DNA from: Wuchereria bancrofti
Taxonomy: Eukaryota > Nematoda > Chromadorea > Rhabditida > Onchocercidae
Length of the DNA: 64,000 bases
Assembly: GCA_005281725.1 (NCBI GenBank)
Contig: SSBO01000009.1
Coordinates: 2,259,983 to 2,323,982 of the forward strand
Direction of reading: 5' to 3'
Shown: positions 40,831 to 53,000 of the stretch, one piece after another
Position numbering within the stretch: the first letter of the stretch is position 1
How the letters are laid out: each line of letters starts with the position of its first letter
Position numbers and translations under genes: made by a program
The notes under the pieces: generated by a model
Told to the model about the DNA's origin: nothing
Databases searched by the model: none
What the model saw: only the letters and a program-made list of their open reading frames with translations

Positions 40831-43800
40831 CATATTACACGTGTATTACTCTAAATTACTCTCCATATTACACGTGTATTACTCTAAATTACTCCCCATA
40901 TTACACATGTATTACTCTAAATTACTCTCCATATTACACGTGTATTACTCTAAATTACTCCCCATATTACACGTGTATTACTCTAAATTACTCTCCATAT
41001 TACACGTGTATTACTCTAAATTACTCCCCATATTACACGTGTATTACTCTAAATTACTCCATATTACACGTGTATTACTCTAAATTACTCCCCATATTAC
41101 ACGTGTATTACTCTAAATTACTCTCCATATTACACGTGTATTACTCTAAATTACTCCCCATATTACACATGTATTACTCCAAATTACTCCCCATATTACA
41201 CGTGTATTACTCTAAATTACTCTCCATATTACACGTGTATTACTCTAAATTACTCCCCATATTACACATGTATTACTCTAAATTACTCTCCATATTACAC
41301 GTGTATTACTCTAAATTACTCTCCATATTACACGTGTATTACTCTAAATTACTCCCATATTACACGTGTATTACTCTAAATTACTCTCCATATTACACGT
41401 GTATTACTCTAAATTACTCCCCATATTACACATGTATTACTCTAAATTACTCCCCATATTACACGTGTATTACTCTAAATTACTCTCCATATTACACGTG
41501 TATTACTCTAAATTACTCCCCATATTACACGTGTATTACTCTAAATTACTCTCCATATTACACGTGTATTACTCTAAATTACTCCTCATATTACACGTGT
41601 ATTACTCTAAATTACTCTCCATATTACACGTGTATTACTCTAAATTACTCTCCATATTACACGTGTATTACTCTAAATTACTCCTCATATTACACGTGTA
41701 TTACTCTAAATTACTCTCCATATTACACATGTATTACTCTAAATTACTCCCCATATTACACGTGTATTACTCTAAATTACTCTCCATATTACACGTGTAT
41801 TACTCTAAATTACTCCCCATATTACACGTGTATTACTCTAAATTACTCCCCATATTACACGTGTATTACTCTAAATTACTCTCCATATTACACATGTATT
41901 ACTCTAAATTACTCTCCATATTACACGTGTATTACTCTAAATTACTCCCATATTACACGTGTATTACTCTAAATTACTCTCCATATTACACGTGTATTAC
42001 TCTAAATTACTCTCCATATTACACGTGTATTACTCTAAATTACTCCCCATATTACACGTGTATTACTCTAAATTACTCTCCATATTACACGTGTATTACT
42101 CTAAATTACTCCTCATATTACACGTGTATTACTCTAAATTACTCTCCATATTACACGTGTATTACTCTAAATTACTCTCCATATTACACGTGTATTACTC
42201 TAAATTACTCTCATATTACACGTGTATTACTCTAAATTACTCTCCATATTACACGTGTATTACTCTAAATTACTCCCCATATTACACGTGTATTACTCTA
42301 AATTACTCTCCATATTACACGTGTATTACTCTAAATTACTCCCATATTACACGTGTATTACTCTAAATTACTCTCCATATTACACGTGTATTACTCTAAA
42401 TTACTCCCCATATTACACATGTATTACTCTAAATTACTCTCCATATTACACGTGTATTACTCTAAATTACTCTCCATATTACACGTGTATTACTCTAAAT
42501 TACTCTCCATATTACACGTGTATTACTCTAAATTACTCTCCATATTACACGTGTATTACTCTAAATTACTCCCATATTACACGTGTATTACTCTAAATTA
42601 CTCTCCATATTACACGTGTATTACTCTAAATTACTCCCATATTACACGTGTATTACTCTAAATTACTCTCCATATTACACGTGTATTACTCTAAATTACT
42701 CCCCATATTACACATGTATTACTCTAAATTACTCCCCATATTACACGTGTATTACTCTAAATTACTCTCCATATTACACGTGTATTACTCTAAATTACTC
42801 CCCATATTACACGTGTATTAGTCTAAATTACTCTCCATATTACACGTGTATTACTCTAAATTACTCCTCATATTACACGTGTATTACTCTAAATTACTCT
42901 CCATATTACACGTGTATTACTCTAAATTACTCCCCATATTACACGTGTATTACTCTAAATTACTCTCCATATTACACGTGTATTACTCTAAATTACTCCC
43001 CATATTACACGTGTATTACTCTAAATTACTCTCCATATTACACGTGTATTACTCTAAATTACTCTCCATATTACACGTGTATTACTCTAAATTACTCTCC
43101 ATATTACACGTGTATTACTCTAAATTACTCTCCATATTACACGTGTATTAGTCTAAATTACTCTCCATATTACACGTGTATTACTCTAAATTACTCCCCA
43201 TATTACACGTGTATTACTCTAAATTACTCTCCATATTACACGTGTATTACTCTAAATTACTCTCCATATTACACGTGTATTAGTCTAAATTACTCTCCAT
43301 ATTACACGTGTATTACTCTAAATTACTCTCCATATTACACGTGTATTAGTCTAAATTACTCCCCATATTACACGTGTATTACTCTAAATTACTCTCCATA
43401 TTACACGTGTATTAGTCTAAATTACTCTCCATATTACACGTGTATTACTCTAAATTACTCTCCATATTACACGTGTATTACTCTAAATTACTCCCCATAT
43501 TACACGTGTATTACTCTAAATTACTCTCCATATTACACGTGTATTACTCTAAATTACTCCCCATATTACACGTGTATTACTCTAAATTACTCTCCATATT
43601 ACACGTGTATTACTCTAAATTACTCTCCATATTACACGTGTATTACTCTAAATTACTCTCCATATTACACGTGTATTACTCTAAATTACTCTCCATATTA
43701 CACGTGTATTACTCTAAATTACTCCCCATATTACACGTGTATTACTCTAAATTACTCTCCATATTACACGTGTATTACTCTAAATTACTCCCATATTACA

Positions 43801-46430
43801 CGTGTATTACTCTAAATTACTCTCCATATTACACGTGTATTACTCTAAATTACTCCCCATATTACACGTGTATTACTCTAAATTACTCTCCATATTACAC
43901 GTGTATTACTCTAAATTACTCTCCATATTACACGTGTATTACTCTAAATTACTCCCCATATTACACGTGTATTACTCTAAATTACTCTCCATATTACACG
44001 TGTATTACTCTAAATTACTCCCATATTACACGTGTATTACTCTAAATTACTCTCCATATTACACGTGTATTACTCTAAATTACTCTCCATATTACACGTG
44101 TATTACTCTAAATTACTCCCCATATTACACGTGTATTACTCTAAATTACTCTCCATATTACACGTGTATTACTCTAAATTACTCCCCATATTACACGTGT
44201 ATTACTCTAAATTACTCTCCATATTACACGTGTATTACTCTAAATTACTCTCCATATTACACGTGTATTACTCTAAATTACTCCCCATATTACACGTGTA
44301 TTACTCTAAATTACTCTCCATATTACACGTGTATTACTCTAAATTACTCTCCATATTACACGTGTATTACTCTAAATTACTCTCCATATTACACGTGTAT
44401 TACTCTAAATTACTCTCCATATTACACGTGTATTACTCTAAATTACTCTCCATATTACACGTGTATTACTCTAAATTACTCTCCATATTACACGTGTATT
44501 ACTCTAAATTACTCTCCATATTACACGTGTATTACTCTAAATTACTCCCCATATTACACGTGTATTACTCTAAATTACTCTCCATATTACACGTGTATTA
44601 CTCTAAATTACTCCCCATATTACACTTGTATTACTCTAAATTACTCTCCATATTACACGTGTATTACTCTAAATTACTCTCCATATTACACGTGTATTAC
44701 TCTAAATTACTCCCATATTACACGTGTATTACTCTAAATTACTCTCCATATTACACGTGTTTATTACCTCCAATTACACTGATTACCAATCTCTCATATT
44801 ACACGTGTATTACTCTAAATTACTCTCCATATTACACGTGTATTACTCTAAATTACTCCCCATATTACACATGTATTACTCTAAATTACTCCCCATATTA
44901 CACGTGTATTACTCTAAATTACTCTCCATATTACACGTGTATTACTCTAAATTACTCTCCATATTACACGTGTATTACTCTAAATTACTCTCCATATTAC
45001 ACGTGTATTAGTCTAAATTACTCTCCATATTACACGTGTATTACTCTAAATTACTCTCCATATTACACGTGTATTACTCTAAATTACTCCCCATATTACA
45101 CATGTATTACTCCAAATTACTCCCCATATTACACGTGTATTACTCTAAATTACTCTCCATATTACACGTGTATTACTCTAAATTACTCCCCATATTACAC
45201 GTGTATTACTCTAAATTACTCTCCATATTACACGTGTATTACTCTAAATTACTCTCCATATTACACGTGTATTACTCTAAATTACTCCCCATATTACACG
45301 TGTATTACTCTAAATTACTCTCCATATTACACGTGTATTACTCTAAATTACTCTCCATATTACACGTGTATTACTCTAAATTACTCCCCATATTACACGT
45401 GTATTACTCTAAATTACTCTCCATATTACACGTGTATTACTCTAAATTACTCTCCATATTACACGTGTATTACTCTAAATTACTCTCCATATTACACGTG
45501 TATTACTCTAAATTACTCCTCATATTACACGTGTATTACTCTAAATTACTCTCCATATTACACGTGTATTACTCTAAATTACTCCCCATATTACACATGT
45601 ATTACTCTAAATTACTCCCCATATTACACGTGTATTACTCTAAATTACTCTCCATATTACACGTGTATTACTCTAAATTACTCCCATATTACACGTGTAT
45701 TACTCTAAATTACTCTCCATATTACACGTGTATTAGTCTAAATTACTCTCCATATTACACGTGTATTAGTCTAAATTACTCTCCATATTACACGTGTATT
45801 ACTCTAAATTACTCTCCATATTACACGTGTATTAGTCTAAATTACTCTCCATATTACACGTGTATTAGTCTAAATTACTCCCCATATTACACGTGTATTA
45901 GTCTAAATTACTCTCCATATTACACGTGTATTACTCTAAATTACTCCCCATATTACACATGTATTACTCTAAATTACTCCATATTACACGTGTATTACTC
46001 TAAATTACTCTCCATATTACACGTGTATTACTCTAAATTACTCTCCATATTACACGTGTATTAGTCTAAATTACTCTCCATATTACACGTGTATTACTCT
46101 AAATTACTCCCCATATTACACGTGTATTAGTCTAAATTACTCTCCATATTACACGTGTATTAGTCTAAATTACTCTCCATATTACACGTGTATTAGTCTA
46201 AATTACTCTCCATATTACACGTGTATTAGTCTAAATTACTCTCCATATTACACGTGTATTAGTCTAAATTACTCTCCATATTACACGTGTATTAGTCTAA
46301 ATTACTCTCCATATTACACGTGTATTAGTCTAAATTACTCTCCATATTACACGTGTATTAGTCTAAATTACTCTCCATATTACACGTGTATTACTCTAAA
46401 TTACTCTCCATATTACACGTGTATTACTCT

Positions 46431-47034
46431 ATAAAGCCTCTTTCATTGTCTAAATTAACTTTTCATTTGGTCATTGGAAGATATTTGCATATTTTCATTC
46501 TTTCGTAAAAATGCGTCACCTTTACAGTAGCAGAACTGCTCCAGTCTTTTTCCTTTTTCATTGTTTTGTTTAGGTTATTGTTTCGTTTTTGCATCATTCC
46601 TTGCGGTAGTGTATTGTCGTGGCGGTCTTGTCAAGTGGGTAATGTATCGGTAATATCAGTATTTGATAAGAGAGGTTGTAAATAATTGATAATATTACAT
46701 TAGTAATATTTAAATATTACTTTAATTGTTATTGTAACCAAGAAAAAATCTTTTCATATTAGTTTTGTCGTGTTTGATTATGTGCAAAATTTTAATTATT
46801 AATATGATTATTTTGATATCAGTGCATTTAAATAAGTGAGAAATAATTTGTTAATGAGACGGAGAGAAAGAGAGGAAAGGAGAGAAGAAAATAAAGAATT
46901 ATTAACATTTGATCAAATGATTAGTAATAAATTTACTCAAATAATTAGTGAAAATCAATTCTATTCGTTATTTGCTGTCATTGATAAAATTATAATTCGA
47001 TAATTTTGTTTAAAATAATTTTGAATTTTTTTAG
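46431..47034. other. Unique spacer between satellite and RdRP gene; probable promoter region
   Basis: About 600 bases of non-repeat DNA that should hold the RdRP promoter. Around 46505-46650 it is less A/T-rich than its flanks and includes AGCAG-AA-CTGCT, a small inverted repeat, and a possible donor (CAAGTGGGTAATG near 46640). It could be a 5' non-coding exon, but no start-to-donor coding frame resembling protein was found. Confidence 0.4.
47022..47034 (+). promoter_or_regulatory. Splice acceptor before the RdRP start codon
   Basis: TGAATTTTTTTAG ends at 47034; the exon that follows has a TGA in the frame of the start codon before ATG ATG at 47062-47067. The 27 bases 47035-47061 are therefore 5' UTR, and the acceptor is either a spliced-leader trans-splice site or the end of a 5' UTR intron. 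Confidence 0.6.
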
Positions 47035-47061
47035 GAAAAATCTTGACCAAGCAGGAAAAGG

Positions 47062-50000
47062 ATGATGGAATTAAGAACAGGAGCTATTACTCAGTCGACT
47101 CATTTGAAAGTCATTTTGAACGATTGTAATGTGAAAATTGTAAACATACTGATGAAATTATTATCGGTAATTGATTATTTTTTATTTATTATTAGTGTTT
47201 ATCATTTCATTACTAGAACCTATCATTAATTACTTATCATTTATTGCTTGATCATTTAATGTAATGTTCATTTTATTCATTGCATTAAAACTATTTAAGA
47301 TAATCAGCATTTACTATTTTTTTTTGTACATTCTTTATATGACGAGATAGCACATGTAATATTATGATAAGCAAAACAATGAATCTAACAGTTTTATCAG
47401 AATGATTATTTAATGATGAAGACAAATAATATATAAACTCCATTTTCAATTTCCAAAAAAAAGCAGAAATCTTTTCTTTTTCTTCAATTTATTAACTTTT
47501 TAGGCATCTGTAACTAATTTTATTTCACTATTATCTGTCTTTTTTTATTTGTTTTCCGGAAATATTGATAGCTAATCAGACATTAGAAAAATGATCCACT
47601 TATTATACAAATTGCTAATTAAATTATCTTGTTTCATTCATCGTTTTAATTAAATCGTCTATTTCTGCATGTTTATTTTATATATTATCATTATCCGATT
47701 AGATATTACATTATCATAACGGAAGTGTTATCATATCATTTGACCAATTTAATGATAAATGAATGTGTTAGAGAATGATATGTTTTAAGCAACAATTAGG
47801 CTGGGAAGATTTGTTTGGAAGACGAGTTAAAGTATGTAGGACAATAACAAAACGACAAATGGGTGAGAATGATTATGGTGAATCATGGATTGAGCTTAAT
47901 TTAGAGGTTTAATTCTTTATTTTTTTTTCTTTTTTTGAAACGATTCACAAATTTTCTATTTTTTCAGAGCTTTTCTTTTCATTCGTCTATTTATTTTGAA
48001 GAAACAGAAAAAAGTATTACTAATTGATTCATTTAAATTTTATCATATTTTTGTTGAATTTAATAAAATTTAACATTTTTAAGGTGATATCAAGGCATTG
48101 GCATCTCGATTTACTTCCGCTTGCAATGCGATTTCAGATAATTATTGATAGTCTTCATTTTGTTGGTTCATGTAATGCTGTATTGCAAGCTGCAAATAAA
48201 CAAATGTTCTTGGAGGATTGCATGTAAGTTTGAACTTTTTTATATTAGCTAATTGATAAGTAAAATTGAAATTGATTATTTTGAGATTGATAAAAGCTAT
48301 TATACGACCATAAAAGCATAGCCATAAATGAGATAGAACAAAATAGAAAATAGTAGCCAGATTGTATGGACAGAAAAGATTATAATCATTCTTGCATAAT
48401 TTAGCCATTTAGATTCGGAAAAAAGACAAAGATTTGCTTCTGAAATTTTTTGAATTGATAAGAAATTGATAATAAGATAGAGGGAAAGAATATTGATAAT
48501 AAGAAAAGGAGGAAGAGCGTTTGTGAATTACAGAGTGAATATTGTATGAATTAATTCATTTTTATAATTGTAATTCAAATTAGATTTTTTAGAGCAGCGC
48601 ATATGTTTTTACCGTTGGAAGCATTTCATTTTGGTAGCCTATTGAAAGGACAATTTTTATCACATTTTTCACGTGTAGCTTGTTTGGGAACAGCATTAGA
48701 GCAATTACGCAGTTTAAACGTTTTGCGTGCTCTACGCAATTGTCCAGCAATTGTTGATCCGATGTTTGTTGATTTTGAGCATGATCGTGATATATTTATC
48801 GTTCGATTTGCTATTTTAGATGGTAAGGTTACTTCCATTCTCAGATAAATAGCATTAATTGTTTTTTTAATGTTTAATAATTTTGGATTCTGCAATTGTT
48901 AACATTTGATTAATGCATTCAATTAATTAACTTTTAGGTGGATTTCGATCAAAAAATAATGAAAATAGTAAAATTACAAATACTTCTCCTATTCCTGGTT
49001 CAGCAATAGCTCTAAAGGTAATAATCTATTTATATGGCAAACAAAAATTTGTTGCTTTTTTCTTCAAATTTTATAAATTTTCATTTTTTTTAGAAATTGC
49101 TGTGTTTTTAACAGAAATAATTTTTTTTTCCTCTCTCTCTTCATGGAAATTTACTTAGAAAAACCAAAAAGCACTTTTGTAAAATTTATTGATTACTAGG
49201 TACGATATAATTCAATCCGTCGTGTTTTGGTTGATTTACGAGTTAAATTACCAAATGGTGCACGTGGTCGGCGGATCTACTTTCATTTAAATTATCCACC
49301 TGAAATACGAAAATACCAGAGAAAAACGGAGGATGATGAGGATAAAATAGGTAGTGATGGAAATCGATGGAGGTAAATGTATTTGAAAATTTTATTTTTT
49401 CATTATTGTTAAGTATAGTTTTATTAAGAATTATTTAGACATTTATGTAATCAATCATTTCATGAATTTTCAAAAATATTTTTAGTATTATAATAGCCGT
49501 TAAATTATAATTATAATAACAGTTGATCTAATTGAATGAAGAGGTCAATTAAATCAATCAATATTAAGGAACCGATTACTATACTGTTATGATATCTTCT
49601 ATTTTGTCTTTTATCCACTTTCTCTTTTTTTTAGGAGTATTCCAGAAAATAATGATGATAAAAGGGACAATTGTGCAGCTATCAATGAAAGCCCATATTT
49701 TTGCTTGCAATTACGACAACATGTTTCTGTAAATTTTCAAATTTCATATATCTTTATCGTAAATACAGATTTAAGTTTTGCTATTTTCGAAATTCAAGAA
49801 TATTTCACAATTAAATAGTGTTAATTCTACATAAAAACAATACTACATTGCTCCAATATCAAACATTGAGCTTAATTTACTATGTTTTTAGTATTTAAAT
49901 TTTACATTCATTTTTAATATTTATAAATAGCTGAGGTTATTTTTTAAGGATCATACTTTGTATCAATTACTTAGTCGCCTTCGTGTACGAGCAGTATTAT

Positions 50001-53000
50001 CAATCGAATTTGCGAATTTAAAATTTCGATATTTAAGTGTATTTGAGTATGCCTTCTTTTTTTTTCTTTTTAAGATTGAGCAAATTTAGTTCTTTGCAAT
50101 TATTGAATTAATTTCACTATAACTAAATTTCCGTCCTCTTTTTTCCTCCTTTTCTTCTTATTTCTCCTTGTTAACTATTTTAATTAGTATAAAACATAGA
50201 TAAATTATTTATTGCAGTTATGTGGATGCACCTGTACGTTTCATAGGATGCGATTATCGTCCATACGCATGCGATGAAGTAATTATTAGTAAAGAACGAA
50301 ATTATGAACTACCATTTTCACGTGTTGATCCTGCTTGCGAAAAAAAAATTAGAGATTGTGATGTATTTGGCTTGGAATATTTAATTGCTGCATTACTTTC
50401 ACGTGGTGCTGTTGTAAAGGATCAAATTTTGGTAAATTATTCTTACAATATAATCAGTCTAATTTAGCAAAATTATTAGTTCAAATTAAAATTTGAATTA
50501 ATCAAAAATAGTACTAACTAGCTAATAACTAGAAAGTTTCTTCCTTTTTCTTCAATTCTAAAATACTACCTTAGAAAGCTTCTTTTTTCTCTGATTTATA
50601 ACTGTTTGCATTATTGCTAATCAAAAGTAGTTGAAATTGTAGTAAGATTTTTATTAGATCAATTAGTTATTATTTTAAAAAAGTTGCCTCAATTGTTTTT
50701 TTAAGTATAAACTATTGGATGCAGCTCGTCTTACATCCAAATGATTTCAGTATTATACAGTCAATTTAGCTTTGTTGCTTGTATAATTAAAAGCTTCAAT
50801 TAGCATATAATAAAACTATAATGAATTAGCTTGCAATAATTCTAGGAAATAATTGCTAATTGATAACTAAATAACATTTATAGGATTATTATATGGTTTT
50901 TCAATCATTTTTAATTGCACTTTCTTTGATCATATTGAATAGTTTAAATTCTTATTTGTAATTAGTATTTTCAGATAGATAAAAGAACGCGTGACGCTTT
51001 TGTTGATATGATTTTACAAAGATTTAAAGATAATGAAGAGGTATGTGCAAATTTTTTGTAGGGGAAATAAAATTTGAAATGTTACTATAATTTGTTAATT
51101 TAAGGAGTCTTACAATAAGCTGAAAGTGTCATTAAAATTTTTTTGAAGTTAAATTTGATATAAAGCATTTGCTAAGTTACCACATCAATACTTCCTTTTT
51201 CAAAATCAATGTTAAAATGTTAGTGAAGTTTTCATAAATGAATAAAGGAAAGAAACGAAGATTTATTCAACTACATAATCAGTTGCATAATCAGAAAAAA
51301 AGAACTGAGATTAATTATGTTTAATTATTCGCATTTGTTTCAGCTAACATTAGAAGCATTGGAACGATTGATAAATATGATTGATGAAAGCAAACAAACG
51401 CCATGTTTATTTACATCATTTCAAAAGATTCGAAATACTCTCGGAGGACAGAAAGATATTTTGGAAGAAATTTACCATGATAATAAACGGGAAGGCTATC
51501 AACGTGTGCGAAAGGTTAGCTTTTAAAAATATGTTATATTATCAATAGTAGATGCGTTTGTAGTAACAATTTTATAACTTACTTATTTCTGAAGAAATCT
51601 AACCTAAAGAAATTTTATATTTATTTCGAATTATTATATCATAATATCCAGTATGATTTATATTATATAAATAATACATTTCTTTGTATAGATATTCCGT
51701 TATCTATTTTTTTTTTCAAATGAATATAAAATTTTTGATTTTTTAAAATCTCTTTTAATTGAAAAATTTCAGGTAATCATAACGCCAACTCGTATAATAC
51801 TTGTAGTACCTGAATTATTAATGGGAAATCGAGTGCTTCGAACATTTGACAAAGATGGAAATGGTGCATTACGAATACAATTTCGTGATGATGATGGTAC
51901 ACCGTTACGAGTGAATACTGTTGGTCTCTTCTTAATACAAACAACAACTTTTAATACACTTTCACGTGGAATTTATATTGGAGGTACTTTTTTTTATTTT
52001 TTCTAAAAAAAAAATTTTTAGATAATCTAAGTATTTTTTTATTAGATATTTTAAACTAAAAACTTTTTTTACTGGAAAAAAACTTTTGTGTTATATAAAA
52101 CTGTTTAAAAAATAATGTTATTTTGTAAAGCATTCAAATATTTTATCAACAGTATATTTAAATTTTGCAACATAAAGATCACTCATATTAAGTAATATTA
52201 TCGATGAAAGTTGTAATTTTAGAAATAAATTAACCTTTCATTTTTTTTAGTTTACGACTAGCATTGTTTTCTTTCCTTTCTAAAATTATAAAAGATGTTA
52301 AATGTGTAAATGTTTTGATATTGAATTTGAAAGGTCAATTATGATAGATATATTCTTTTAAAAACAAATAATAACTTTATAAGGTTATTTCTACGTTGCA
52401 GATCGACACTTTGTTTATCTCGGCTCATCAAATTCACAAATGCGAGATAATGGCTGTTATTTTTATGATGATGGAAAAGGTGGACAAGCGCATAAAATCC
52501 GTGAACAATTAGGAAAGTTTGATTCTTGTAACATACCAAAAATGATGTCACGAATGGGACAATGCTTTACTCAAGCAAAAGTACGATTTATTATTTTCAA
52601 ATAACTAATTGCTCAATTTTAAGTTAATCATTAATAGAGCAGGAATAATAGAGCAGGAAGTTTCTTTTATTTGAGTTAAAAGATTACTCGTATAATAATT
52701 CGATTTGATAAAAAAAAATAAAAATAGGTGACTATTATAAATTTAGCAAACTATTGTTTTTATGAAATTAACTAAATGATCATTCAGCGATGTACGGTGA
52801 TATTAAAGCGTCAAAAATATAATAAAACGTATGATATCATTGGTGGACGAGATACGAATCAAGCATCTTATACATTTTCGGATGGTGTTGGTAAAGTATC
52901 AAAAGAATTTGCTGAAAAAATAGCTTTTGATATAGGATTAGGTACATCAGTTCCTAGCTGTTATCAGGTTTGCTTTTATATAAATCAGTATAATAATTGT

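Larger units (their letters stand above)
40262..46430. repeat. Satellite array, 33-bp unit, about 187 copies, one CACGTG per unit
   Basis: Head-to-tail copies of a 33-bp unit: TATTACACGTGTATTACTCT followed by AAATTACTCTCCA. Array length divided by 33 gives about 187 units. Each usual unit contains the 10-bp palindrome TACACGTGTA with a central E-box CACGTG. Common variants are CTCCCCA for CTCTCCA, ACATGT for ACGTGT (still a CANNTG E-box), TTAGTC for TTACTC, and 32-bp units lacking one C (CTCCCAT). The unit has an internal near-11-bp periodicity: ATTAC at unit positions 2, 13 and 23. The plus strand is G-poor, with G mostly confined to CACGTG. Because 33 is a multiple of three, long open frames of an 11-residue repeat run through it; they break at each 32-bp unit. 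Family: satellite DNA with no homology I recognise. Confidence 0.97.

Noticed and set aside
40484..46064. Many long open frames encoding YYSKLLSILHV / YYTCITLNYSP repeats
   Set aside because: They are translations of the 33-bp satellite; two frames stay open at once, each is broken at every 32-bp unit, and there is no splice or start context. Not credible genes.
40262..46430. Regular repeat array that could be mistaken for CRISPR
   Set aside because: Units are contiguous with no unique spacers, and the surrounding genes are spliced eukaryotic genes.
48626..48895. Minus-strand frames overlapping RdRP exons (also 48142-48408, 52339-52551, 54935-55144)
   Set aside because: Antisense shadows of well-supported plus-strand RdRP exons.
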